Below, one piece after another: positions 1-6,456 of a stretch of 6,456 nucleotides of DNA (position 1 is its first letter; every line of letters begins with the position of its first letter). The notes beneath the pieces were generated by a model, which worked only from the letters and a program-made list of their open reading frames with translations, made no database searches and was not told where the DNA came from. The DNA lies in the NCBI GenBank assembly GCA_900554375.1, contig USHK01000071.1, positions 1 to 6,456 on the forward strand, read 5' to 3'. The stretch is from an uncultured Sutterella sp. (GTDB taxonomy: Bacteria > Pseudomonadota > Gammaproteobacteria > Burkholderiales > Burkholderiaceae_F). A program made the position numbers and the translations under genes.

Positions 1-548
1 ACTTGCTGCGCCGTCAGATGGTCGGCACTATTCGCAAACCTTTAATTGTCTTCTCTCCGAAGAGCCTGCTGCGCAACAAAATGGCAAGTTCGGATCTGGA
101 AGAACTCTCCGAAGGTAAATTTGAAACTGTCATCGGTGAAATTGAAGAGCTCGATGCCGATAAGGTCAGAAGAATTCTGGTCTGCACCGGCAAGGTCTAT
201 TACGACCTCGTGAAATACCGCAAAGAGCATGAAATCGATGATGTTGTGATTGTTCGGCTTGAGCAGCTTTATCCGTTCCCGCATAAGAGCTTCCGTGAAG
301 AGACTTCCGGTTACTCCTTTGCCTCCGAAGTGGTTTGGGTTCAGGATGAACCTCAGAATCAGGGCGCCTGGTTCTATGTTCAGCACCATGTGCTTGAAGA
401 AATGCCTTCCGGTGCAAGACTGAGTTATGCAGGACGTCCTGCTTCATCTTCGCCTGCGGTCGGCTATGCCAGCAAGCACGCTGAGCAGCTCAAAGAATTG
501 GTGGAAAACGCTTTCGGACGCCTAAAAGGCTTTATCCAGACGAAATAG
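1..548 (+). CDS. sucA: 2-oxoglutarate dehydrogenase E1 component (E1o), C-terminal part only
   Basis: E1o is the thiamine-diphosphate enzyme that decarboxylates 2-oxoglutarate and passes the succinyl group to the lipoyl arm of E2o, in the cytoplasm. The gene enters from the left edge in frame 3, so no start is present and the TTG at position 3 is an internal Leu codon. The 181 visible codons cover the C-terminal domain. By memory of E. coli SucA they align end to end, through KPLIVFSPKSLLR (codons 12-24), GKVYYDL (63-69), RLEQLYPFPHK (85-95), DEPQNQGAW (115-123) and YAGRPASSSPAVGY (142-155). No frameshift is seen. The tail GRLKGFIQTK runs about eight residues past the E. coli end, which I recall as usual in betaproteobacterial OdhA. 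The ThDP-binding part lies outside the window. The gene ends in TAG, 39 nt before sucB, and is the upstream member of the sucA-sucB-lpd operon. The alternative symbol is odhA. Confidence 0.96.
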   Translation, partial: LLRRQMVGTIRKPLIVFSPKSLLRNKMASSDLEELSEGKFETVIGEIEELDADKVRRILVCTGKVYYDLVKYRKEHEIDDVVIVRLEQLYPFPHKSFREETSGYSFASEVVWVQDEPQNQGAWFYVQHHVLEEMPSGARLSYAGRPASSSPAVGYASKHAEQLKELVENAFGRLKGFIQTK

Positions 549-587
549 TTCAAGCGTTGCTTTGTAAAGAATTCGGAGAAAAAAGAA

Positions 588-1892
588 ATGTCTATTGTTG
601 AAGTCAAAGTACCCGAGCTGTCCGAGTCTGTTTCGGAAGCCAGTTTGATTGAATGGAAAAAGAAAGTCGGAGAACCCGTTAAGGCCGACGAAATCCTTAT
701 TGAAATTGAAACCGACAAGATCGTATTGGAAATCCCGGCACCGGCCGACGGGGTGCTGGCAAGCATTGAGCAGCCCGACGGTGCGGCAGTTCTCAGCGAC
801 CAATTAATCGCCACGATCGATACTGAAGGAATGGCTGCTGCACAGCCGGAAGCGTCAAAGGCGGCAGTTGCTGAAGAAGTCGTTATTTCGACGTCCCCCG
901 CCGCTTCTGCACCTTCGCCGTCTCCTGCTCCCTCAGCAACGGCGTCAGCGGCTTCTTCTGCAGGGGCCTTTATGATGCCCGCAGCAGAAAAGCTCATGGC
1001 AAACAGCGGATTGTCTTCTGCTCAGGTAGCAGGAACAGGCGTTGGCGGACGTATCACGAAACCCGATGTCATCGCTGCTTTGAAGAGCGCTCAGCCTGTG
1101 GCTCCGTCTGCTGTTGCGGCTGCACCTGCTCAACAGGCTGCGCCCAAAACTTCCTCTGCCAAACCGACTGCACCGACCGCATCTCTTGACGGCAGACCTG
1201 AACAAAGAGTTCCGATGTCCCGCCTCCGTGCCCGAGTGGCGGAGCGTCTCGTTGAGTCTCAGTCCAACTGCGCCATTCTTACCACTTTCAATGAAGTGAA
1301 TCTGGCGCCGGTGATGGCTTTGAGGGCGAAATACAAAGAAAGCTTTGAGAAGAAGTACGGCGTCAAACTCGGCTTTATGAGCTTCTTCGTCAAAGCAGCC
1401 GTTCACGCCTTGAAGCAGTATCCGATTATTAATGCCTCTGTCGACGGCCATGACATCATTTATCACGGCTATATGGATATCGGTATCGCAGTCGGTTCCC
1501 CGCGCGGATTGGTTGTACCGGTCTTAAGAGACGCCGATCAAATGACGTTTGCCGAGATCGAACTCAAGATCGCAGATTTCGCTAAGCGTGCGAAAGACGG
1601 CAAGTTAACACTTGAAGAGCTGACCGGGGGCACATTTACGATTTCCAACGGCGGTGTGTTCGGTTCCTTGTTCTCGACACCGATTATCAACCCGCCTCAG
1701 TCTGCCATTCTCGGTATTCACGCTACTAAACCGCGTCCTGTGGCAGAAAACGGCGAGGTCGTTGTTCGTCCGATGAACTACTTTGCGATGAGCTATGACC
1801 ATCGCATTATTGACGGACGTGAAGCTGTGCTGGCGCTCGTAGCGATGAAAGAAGCTCTCGAAGACCCTGCCCGCTTACTCTTAGACCTCTAA
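588..1892 (+). CDS. sucB: Dihydrolipoyllysine-residue succinyltransferase, E2 of 2-oxoglutarate dehydrogenase
   Basis: E2o forms the core of the 2-oxoglutarate dehydrogenase complex and moves the succinyl group from the lipoyl arm to CoA. The 434 residues show the full E2 layout. The lipoyl domain is residues 1-80, with lipoylated Lys44 in [10 protein letters not shown]. An Ala/Pro/Ser linker (82-127) follows. The peripheral subunit-binding domain (about 128-167, ending in [15 protein letters not shown]) docks E1 and E3. A second Ala/Pro linker (168-200) precedes the acyltransferase domain (about 204-434), which has [11 protein letters not shown] with catalytic His405 and Asp409. The end [10 protein letters not shown] is typical. 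The protein is about 30 residues longer than E. coli SucB (405), mostly in the linkers. The ATG start is supported by GGAG at 575-578 with a 9-nt spacer and by the lipoyl domain starting at residue 2. The position between sucA and lpd, and Lys44 as in SucB, argue for E2o rather than pyruvate E2. The alternative symbol is odhB. Confidence 0.97.
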   Translation: MSIVEVKVPELSESVSEASLIEWKKKVGEPVKADEILIEIETDKIVLEIPAPADGVLASIEQPDGAAVLSDQLIATIDTEGMAAAQPEASKAAVAEEVVISTSPAASAPSPSPAPSATASAASSAGAFMMPAAEKLMANSGLSSAQVAGTGVGGRITKPDVIAALKSAQPVAPSAVAAAPAQQAAPKTSSAKPTAPTASLDGRPEQRVPMSRLRARVAERLVESQSNCAILTTFNEVNLAPVMALRAKYKESFEKKYGVKLGFMSFFVKAAVHALKQYPIINASVDGHDIIYHGYMDIGIAVGSPRGLVVPVLRDADQMTFAEIELKIADFAKRAKDGKLTLEELTGGTFTISNGGVFGSLFSTPIINPPQSAILGIHATKPRPVAENGEVVVRPMNYFAMSYDHRIIDGREAVLALVAMKEALEDPARLLLDL

Positions 1893-1901
1893 GGAGCTGA
1901 T

Positions 1902-3335
1902 ATGAAAGACGATATTCAGACGTTTGACGTGGTCGTCATTGGCGCGGGTCCCGGCGGATATGTTTCTGCGATTAGGGCTGCTCAGCTCGGCCTGTCGGTA
2001 TGCTGCATTGATGATTGGGTCACCGACGGGAAGCCGGCACCCGGGGGTACTTGCACGAACGTCGGATGCATTCCCTCGAAGGCACTTCTTGCGAGCAGCT
2101 GTCTCTTTGAAGAAATTAGAGACAAGGCTTCTGAACACGGAATCAATGTAGAGGAACCGTCAATTGACGTTCCTACGATGATTGCCCGCAAGGCTAAGAT
2201 CGTACGTCAAACCAACGACGGAATTCTTTATCTTTTCAGAAAGAACAAGATTACGTTCCTGAGCGGACGGGGATTCTTTGTGACTTCTGATGAAGACGGG
2301 TATCTCATTGGCGTGGAAGGCAAGGATGAAACACGCGTTTTTGCTAAGAACGTGGTTCTTGCCACCGGCAGCAAACCGAGACAGTTTCCGGGGGTTCCTT
2401 TTGACGAAGAGCGCATTCTGTCGAATGAAGGGGCACTGAACTTGAAGAGCGTTCCTTCAACCTTGGGCATCATCGGCGCCGGCGTGATCGGTCTGGAACT
2501 CGGCAGTGTTTGGAAACGACTCGGTGCGGACGTTCGAATTCTTGAGGCTATGCCGTCACTTCTGCCTTTTGCAGACTCCGCGGTCAGCAGAGAAGCTTTG
2601 AAGGCCTTTAAGCAGCAGGGTGTCGATATGGAGTTCGGTGTCCACATCGACAGCATTCAAAATGACGGCGACCGCGTCATCGTTCAGTACAAAGACAAGG
2701 ACGGTAAGAACAGCGAAATGTGGGTTGATCGCTTGATCATTTCCATCGGCCGTGTACCGTTTACTGCTTCTTTGGATGCACCGGTCGTCGGTCTTAAGCT
2801 CGACGAAAGAGGCTTTGTAGAAGTCGATGCAGAGAACCGTACCAATCTTCCCCGTGTGTGGGCGATCGGAGATCTCGTTAAAGGCCCGATGCTTGCACAC
2901 AAAGCCGAAGAAGAGGGAGTGGCGGTTGCAGAACGCATTGCAGGGCGCAAGGCTGTCACGCACGTAGAACGCGTTCCGTCTGTCGTCTACACCGAACCTG
3001 AAATTGCCTGGGTCGGCAAAACCGAAGACGAACTGAAGAATGCCGGTAAGGCTTACAAAGTCGGTGTCTTCCCCTTCATGGCTAATGGCCGCGCTCGAGC
3101 CGTTGGAGAAACTCAGGGCTTTGTGAAGATGCTGGCTGACGCCGAGACAGACCGGGTTTTAGGTCTGCACATCATCGGCCCTCAGGCCGGCGAGCTTATC
3201 GCGCAAGGCTGCGACGCATTGTCCTTCGGTGCAACGGCAGAAGATATGGCGCTGATCTGCGATCCTCATCCCACGTTCAGCGAGGCCATTAAAGAGGCGG
3301 CCTTAGCGGTCAATAAAGAAGGGATTAACTTTTAG
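1902..3335 (+). CDS. lpdA: Dihydrolipoamide dehydrogenase, E3 of 2-oxoglutarate dehydrogenase
   Basis: E3 is an FAD flavoprotein that reoxidises the dihydrolipoyl arm of E2 and passes electrons to NAD+. Seen in the 477 residues: the FAD-binding fold with GAGPGG at 14-19; the redox disulfide Cys51-Cys56 in GGTCTNVGCIPSK; the NAD-binding GAGVIG at 192-197; the second FAD contact AIGD ending at Asp324; and the dimerisation domain from about 355. That domain carries the catalytic His456-Glu461 pair in DPHPTFSEA. Length is normal for the family. Nothing precedes the flavin domain, so this is the plain form and not the lipoyl-domain-fused E3 found in some pyruvate dehydrogenase operons. AAGGAG at 1891-1896 overlaps the sucB stop and sits 5 nt before the ATG, so translation is probably coupled to sucB. 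The segment between the flavin motif and the disulfide is longer than in E. coli Lpd, and CTNVGC replaces CLNVGC; I recall both as betaproteobacterial traits. The enzyme may also serve other lipoyl complexes. The alternative symbol is odhL. Confidence 0.97.
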   Translation: MKDDIQTFDVVVIGAGPGGYVSAIRAAQLGLSVCCIDDWVTDGKPAPGGTCTNVGCIPSKALLASSCLFEEIRDKASEHGINVEEPSIDVPTMIARKAKIVRQTNDGILYLFRKNKITFLSGRGFFVTSDEDGYLIGVEGKDETRVFAKNVVLATGSKPRQFPGVPFDEERILSNEGALNLKSVPSTLGIIGAGVIGLELGSVWKRLGADVRILEAMPSLLPFADSAVSREALKAFKQQGVDMEFGVHIDSIQNDGDRVIVQYKDKDGKNSEMWVDRLIISIGRVPFTASLDAPVVGLKLDERGFVEVDAENRTNLPRVWAIGDLVKGPMLAHKAEEEGVAVAERIAGRKAVTHVERVPSVVYTEPEIAWVGKTEDELKNAGKAYKVGVFPFMANGRARAVGETQGFVKMLADAETDRVLGLHIIGPQAGELIAQGCDALSFGATAEDMALICDPHPTFSEAIKEAALAVNKEGINF

Positions 3336-3345
3336 TTAGAATAAT

Positions 3346-3382
3346 GAGACCTGGGAATAACAAATCTCAGGTCTTGTTTTTT
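3346..3382 (+). terminator. Intrinsic terminator of the sucA-sucB-lpd operon
   Basis: An 11-bp stem pairs 3346-3356 with 3365-3375. Its core is AGACCTG with CAGGTCT, and it includes two G-U pairs. The loop is 8 nt (3357-3364). One G then six T residues (3377-3382) follow on the + strand. It begins 11 nt after the lpd stop codon, so it should end the 2-oxoglutarate dehydrogenase transcript and leave the next gene to its own promoter or to read-through. Confidence 0.9.
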
Positions 3383-3416
3383 CTCCTAGCCCGCACACCA
3401 TTCAGGAGCTTTTCGG

Positions 3417-4181
3417 ATGCGAATCTCGCTTATTCTTCTCACTCTAGGCTTGCTTAGCTTTAACGCTTATGCCGTGGAGCCGCCGTCGACCGAACCTTTT
3501 GCCAAGAGGTACGATCCGCACTCCATTACGACCGCGGCTCGCGCTAGAGAAGTGATTGCGGCATACGACAATGAAAAGCGAGCTTGGGAAAACTGGTACA
3601 AAGAAGAAACGGCACAGTGCTATCGCAACTTCTTTGTGACCTATTGCTTGGATAAAGCCAAGACGGAACGCACGGAACACATCAATGAGGCTCGCCGCGT
3701 TTGGCTCGTAGCTAGAGATTTCCTGAGGAAGGAACGTTCTGAGCAGGCGGTGAAAGACCGCAAAGTTGCAGAGGCCAAGCAAGCCGCCAAAAACGCCAAG
3801 ATAGAGGCCCAGCCCGCTCGCGTTGCTAAAGCTCCTCCCAAGACAAGAGATGTCACGCCCCGCAAACCGGGAGAGGGACATGCGGCTGACCGAGTGTTGA
3901 CGGCCGAAGAGGAAAAAGCGAATGCCGAAGCTTATGCCAAGAAGCAGCAGGAGCGTGACCAGCGCATTGCCGAGCAAGAAAGTAAAGTTCCGGAAGCTCC
4001 TTCTATGACGCCTGAAGAACGTATTCAAGCTAGAGCCGAGCGCCGCGCCGCAGCCGAGAAGAAACGCGCTGAAAATATCAAGAAGCGCGCAGAAAAAGCG
4101 GCTGAATACGAACGTCAGGTCAAGCTTCGCGAAGAGCAGAAAAAGAACAGCGTCACCGGCGACTTAGTGCCTCGCTTGTAA
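3417..4181 (+). CDS. Exported hypothetical protein with CX8C pair and charged helical tail
   Basis: I do not assign a function. The 254-residue product begins with a clear Sec signal peptide: MR, then a hydrophobic stretch (3-15), then NAYA with probable cleavage after Ala19. There is no lipobox cysteine, so a soluble periplasmic protein is expected. The mature N-terminal part (about 36-105) is rich in Trp, Tyr and Arg and holds the only two cysteines, Cys68 and Cys77, in QCYRNFFVTYCLDKA; an oxidised pair is likely in the periplasm. Residues 106-245 are very rich in Lys, Glu, Ala, Arg and Gln, with Pro-containing breaks near 133-151 and 192-199, and probably form long helices or coiled coil. 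I recall similar small exported proteins with a spaced Cys pair and charged tail in Burkholderiales, but without a known role. AGGAG at 3404-3408 with an 8-nt spacer supports the ATG. No convincing promoter is seen in the short gap after the lpd terminator. The TolA-like composition reflects low complexity, not shown homology. Confidence 0.85.
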   Translation: MRISLILLTLGLLSFNAYAVEPPSTEPFAKRYDPHSITTAARAREVIAAYDNEKRAWENWYKEETAQCYRNFFVTYCLDKAKTERTEHINEARRVWLVARDFLRKERSEQAVKDRKVAEAKQAAKNAKIEAQPARVAKAPPKTRDVTPRKPGEGHAADRVLTAEEEKANAEAYAKKQQERDQRIAEQESKVPEAPSMTPEERIQARAERRAAAEKKRAENIKKRAEKAAEYERQVKLREEQKKNSVTGDLVPRL

Positions 4182-4244
4182 CAATCCAAAAAGGATCGGA
4201 ACTCATTGATCTGATAGGATTGTGTTCCTAAATAAGGAACCTAA
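4182..4244 (+). promoter_or_regulatory. Foldable leader and ribosome binding site of the yoaA-like helicase gene
   Basis: This 63-nt gap has no T-run that would make a terminator, so the helicase gene may be co-transcribed with the exported-protein gene. The ribosome binding site is AAGGA at 4234-4238, 6 nt before the ATG. It lies inside the 3' arm of a perfect 6-bp hairpin, GTTCCT (4224-4229) with AGGAAC (4235-4240), loop 5 nt. Two further complements exist. CAATCC (4182-4187) can pair with GGATTG (4217-4222), and GGAAC (4198-4202) can pair with GTTCC (4224-4228), which would free the binding site. A TGnTAGGAT extended -10-like element (4212-4220) without a recognisable -35 is also present. 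The pairings are seen; any regulatory effect is inference. Confidence 0.35.
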
Positions 4245-6242
4245 ATGCCATCAGAATTCGTAAAAGAAGTTGCCGACGTTTTTGCCAAGGACGGTCCTCT
4301 CTCTAAAGTTACCGCGAACTACACGCCGAGACCCTCGCAGATTGAATTTGCAACCTCGGTTGCAGAAGCATTGGAGCAGGGAAAAACGCTGGTTGCCGAA
4401 GCCGGTACCGGCACCGGTAAGACGTTTGCCTATCTTGTTCCCGCACTTTTGAAAGATCAGAAAGTTCTGATTTCAACAGCAGGCAAAACGCTTCAGGATC
4501 AGCTATTTACGAAAGATATTCCCGCACTCTTAAAGGCACTGGGCATGGGTTGCCGCGTGGCACTCCTTAAAGGGCGTTCGAACTATATCTGCAAGCAGCG
4601 TTTAGAGCACGCGCTTCAGGAAGACTCTTATGTCGCTAAATCACGCGAAGAAGTCGTACACCTTCACCGAATTAAAAAATTCGCCGGACAATCTGTGACC
4701 GGCGAGCGCGGCGACATTACCGATGTACCTGAAAACTCCGGCATTTGGCCTGAAGTGACGAGCACCGGAGAAAATTGTCTCGGCGCAAACTGCGATCATT
4801 ACAACGACTGCTTTGTCATGCAGGCGCGTGAAAAAGCGAAAGAAGCCCAGCTTTTGGTGATTAACCATCATCTGTTCCTGGCCGATATTTCTCTTAAAGA
4901 CAATCAAATCACGGACTTTCTGCCGGAATTTGACCTGGTGGTGCTTGATGAGGCTCATCAGCTGACCAACATCGCGACGAACTTCTTTTCTCAGACCCTG
5001 AATCTTTACGATGTCAGAAATCTGGCCGCGGACGCGGTCTCTCAAGGTTACGGTGTCAACAAACAGATTGATTGGAACGGTATCTACAAGACCATTTCAA
5101 ACGCTTGCGATGATTTAATCAGCACGACGCACAACATCCTGAGCACCAAAGATAAACAGCTTGCCGTTGCCAAGTTCAAGGATAAGCATCTTTTGGTAGA
5201 GCCTTTTAAAAAGCTTTTGAATGCGGTAGAGAAACTCAGCAACGCGGTTCATGTGCACAAAGAGGCTTCCCCCGAGATGACGAAGCTTGACGAACGGTGC
5301 ACCGAGGCGCTCGATCTCATCGAATACTGGCGCGACGTATTTAACGGGAAAGCGGTTTCTCGCTCCATGAAGGGTCCGCTCTTAGATTGGTTTACGGTGA
5401 AACCGAAGAATATTTTCTTCAACACTACGCCGCTTTCTTACGCCGAGATGCTGAAGAGCGCCCGAGAAGTGCAGGGCAAACCGTGGGTTTTAACGTCTGC
5501 GACGCTTGCGGCTAACGGAGATTTCAAGCATTTTGTTGATCAGGTCGGTTTGGAAGACGCCGAAACGAAGTCTTGGGAGAGTCCCTTTGACTTTAAAGCC
5601 CAAGGCATGCTCTACATTACGGAAGATCTTCCGACTCCCAACGCTTCAAATTTTTCGGATGAAGTGGCTAAGCGCATTTGGCCCTTTATCAAGAAAAACA
5701 AGGGACGCGCCTTCGTGCTTTGCACAACACTTCGTGCGATGGAAGTGATCTCCGAGGCACTTCGCTACTTTGCTGAGACGGAAGGCGTTGCGATGAATAT
5801 TCTGGTTCAGAACGAACAGTCCAAGCAGGAGCTTTTGCGCCGTTTTAGAAGCGAAGAAAATTCCGTTCTAGTCGGTTCGATGAGCTTCTGGGAAGGTGTG
5901 GATATTAAGGGCGACGCCTTGTCCTTGGTTGTGATTGATAAGATTCCTTTCCCGCCGCCCGATGATCCGGTTTTTGAAGGGCGCTCAAAAGAACTGGAAG
6001 CCGAAGGCAAGAGTTCATTTAACGAAATTTCGATTCCCGAAGCGATCATGCTGCTCAAGCAGGGTGCCGGACGTTTAATTCGAGACGAAAAAGACGAGGG
6101 TCTTTTGATTCTGTGCGACAACCGTCTGTTATCGAAAGGCTATGGAACTAAGATTTGGAAGAGCCTGCCCGATTTTGCTCGTACTAAGGTTTTTGATACC
6201 GCGATGAGTTTTCTGGAAAGATGTCAGGAACCTAGAGGGTAG
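4245..6242 (+). CDS. yoaA: ATP-dependent DNA helicase, DinG family, YoaA-like (XPD-type, iron-sulfur)
   Basis: This is a superfamily 2 helicase of the XPD/Rad3/DinG group, which unwind DNA 5' to 3' in repair and at stalled forks; E. coli YoaA works with the polymerase clamp-loader subunit HolC. The 665 residues show Gln32 in RPSQIEF (Q-motif-like), Walker A AEAGTGTGKT at 51-60 with Lys59, motif Ia STAGKTLQDQL (77-87), and the DEAH box at 235-238. Motif III is TSATL at 417-421, motif V SMSFWEGVD at 545-553, and motif VI QGAGRLIR at 606-613 with Arg610 and Arg613. Four cysteines placed as in the family's 4Fe-4S domain are Cys116 (GRSNYIC), Cys178, Cys183 and Cys189 (NCLGANCDHYNDC). Residues of about 250-405 correspond to the variable Arch region. 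From memory it follows E. coli YoaA (636 residues) more closely than DinG (716), for instance in VINHHLFLADI, IDKIPFPPPDDP and LCDNRL. The ATG is set by AAGGA at 4234-4238. The family is certain; YoaA rather than DinG is probable. Confidence 0.93.
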   Translation: MPSEFVKEVADVFAKDGPLSKVTANYTPRPSQIEFATSVAEALEQGKTLVAEAGTGTGKTFAYLVPALLKDQKVLISTAGKTLQDQLFTKDIPALLKALGMGCRVALLKGRSNYICKQRLEHALQEDSYVAKSREEVVHLHRIKKFAGQSVTGERGDITDVPENSGIWPEVTSTGENCLGANCDHYNDCFVMQAREKAKEAQLLVINHHLFLADISLKDNQITDFLPEFDLVVLDEAHQLTNIATNFFSQTLNLYDVRNLAADAVSQGYGVNKQIDWNGIYKTISNACDDLISTTHNILSTKDKQLAVAKFKDKHLLVEPFKKLLNAVEKLSNAVHVHKEASPEMTKLDERCTEALDLIEYWRDVFNGKAVSRSMKGPLLDWFTVKPKNIFFNTTPLSYAEMLKSAREVQGKPWVLTSATLAANGDFKHFVDQVGLEDAETKSWESPFDFKAQGMLYITEDLPTPNASNFSDEVAKRIWPFIKKNKGRAFVLCTTLRAMEVISEALRYFAETEGVAMNILVQNEQSKQELLRRFRSEENSVLVGSMSFWEGVDIKGDALSLVVIDKIPFPPPDDPVFEGRSKELEAEGKSSFNEISIPEAIMLLKQGAGRLIRDEKDEGLLILCDNRLLSKGYGTKIWKSLPDFARTKVFDTAMSFLERCQEPRG

Positions 6243-6267
6243 GATCAGCTCAGCAAAAGATCAAAAT

Positions 6268-6303
6268 AAACGGAGGCTCTTGGAAAAAAATTGCCTCCGT
6301 TTT
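6268..6303. terminator. Bidirectional intrinsic terminator between convergent genes
   Basis: A 7-bp GC-rich stem, CGGAGGC (6271-6277) with GCCTCCG (6293-6299), is extended by three A-T pairs (6268-6270 with 6300-6302), around a 15-nt loop. On the + strand the stem runs into TTTT (6300-6303), closing the helicase transcript 25 nt after its stop. On the - strand the same stem is followed by TTTATTTT, so it should also stop the gene coming from the right edge. The + strand T-run is short, so termination may be better in the - direction. Confidence 0.8.
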
Positions 6304-6314
6304 CAAAACGGCCG

Positions 6315-6456
6315 TTACCAATACGTGATCGGGCTGTAAAGATTCTTCAAACAAGCTGCAGCACTGAGCGCGGCAGTCGTACTGGACTTAGGATTAGCGA
6401 GGTCCGGTTTTCCGGAGAACTCCATTACAGCATCTGCCAGTGCTGAACGGTAGATA
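6315..6456 (-). CDS. 3' end of an unidentified convergent gene (46 codons visible)
   Basis: On the minus strand one frame stays open from the right edge (first whole codon at 6455-6453) to a TAA at 6317-6315. It encodes 46 residues beginning IYRSALADAVMEFSG and ending CLKNLYSPITYW. The other two minus frames meet stops within the same stretch, and no + strand frame competes. Support for a real gene comes from the balanced composition, codon use like the neighbours, and the terminator just past its stop with a T-rich flank on this strand. The fragment has no membrane segment or motif that I recognise, and I cannot name the family. The start and most of the gene lie outside the window. A chance open frame of this length is possible, so confidence is moderate. 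Confidence 0.6.
   Translation of the reverse strand, partial: IYRSALADAVMEFSGKPDLANPKSSTTAALSAAACLKNLYSPITYW

Noticed and set aside
549..587. Search for a promoter or terminator between sucA and sucB
   Set aside because: Only a ribosome binding site and a very weak CTTT/AAAG complement are present, consistent with a continuous operon.
464..997. A 177-codon open frame on the minus strand, rich in Ala and Ser
   Set aside because: It lies antisense to the sucA end and the lipoyl domain and linker of sucB. Its composition mirrors the Ala/Pro linker, and both plus-strand genes are unmistakable.
945..1466. A 173-codon open frame on the minus strand within sucB
   Set aside because: It is antisense to conserved E2o domains, and the product is Arg/Ser/Cys-rich without recognisable motifs.
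3337..3342. TAGAAT, a good -10-like hexamer just after the lpd stop
   Set aside because: No -35-like hexamer is found at a fitting distance, and transcripts from it would run at once into the lpd terminator.
3444..4028. A 194-codon open frame on the minus strand opposite the exported-protein gene
   Set aside because: The plus frame has a ribosome binding site, signal peptide and sensible composition. The minus frame shows no comparable signal and runs across the terminator-proximal gene in antisense, so it looks like a shadow.
3750..4150. TolA or colicin-import protein identity for the exported protein
   Set aside because: The likeness rests only on a Lys/Glu/Ala-rich low-complexity stretch. 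There is a cleavable signal instead of a TolA-type membrane anchor, and no TolA C-terminal domain.
4206..4234. Possible promoter TTGATC, 17 nt, TAAATA before the helicase gene
   Set aside because: Only 4 and 3 of 6 positions match consensus, and the transcript would start near 4241, after the ribosome binding site.

Overview
This window reads as ordinary chromosomal DNA of a proteobacterium. The best match from memory is a betaproteobacterium of the Burkholderiales, possibly a Sutterellaceae-like lineage. Three things point there. The gene order is E1o-E2o-E3 of 2-oxoglutarate dehydrogenase with its own E3 gene. The E3 has a stretched segment before its redox-active disulfide (DDWVTDGKPAPGGTCTNVGC), which I associate with betaproteobacterial E3 proteins. 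The E1o tail ends in GRLKGFIQTK, longer than the E. coli end. The lineage is inference from remembered families, not from a search. Base composition and codon use look uniform, and I see no sign of recent transfer, no mobile element, no tRNA or rRNA and no CRISPR array.

Left part (1-3382): the end of a 2-oxoglutarate dehydrogenase operon. The C-terminal 181 codons of sucA (E1o) are followed after 39 nt by complete sucB/odhB (E2o, lipoyl succinyltransferase), and after 9 nt by complete lpd (E3). A strong intrinsic terminator lies just behind lpd. The three products assemble into one cytoplasmic complex that turns 2-oxoglutarate, CoA and NAD+ into succinyl-CoA, CO2 and NADH in the TCA cycle. 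All the key catalytic residues that should be present are visible.

Middle (3383-4244): a gene for a small exported protein of unknown function, with a clear signal peptide, a CX8C cysteine pair and a long charged, Lys/Glu/Ala-rich probable helical tail. A 63-nt gap follows, containing short complementary segments that could fold around the ribosome binding site of the next gene.

Right part (4245-6456): a complete DinG/YoaA-type XPD-like superfamily 2 DNA helicase with its iron-sulfur cysteines, then a hairpin that should terminate transcription in both directions. At the very edge is the 3' end of a convergent minus-strand gene (46 codons visible) that I cannot identify.

No undescribed multi-gene system is visible. 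The points most worth a second look are the exported two-cysteine protein, the foldable leader of the helicase gene and the unidentified gene fragment at the right edge.
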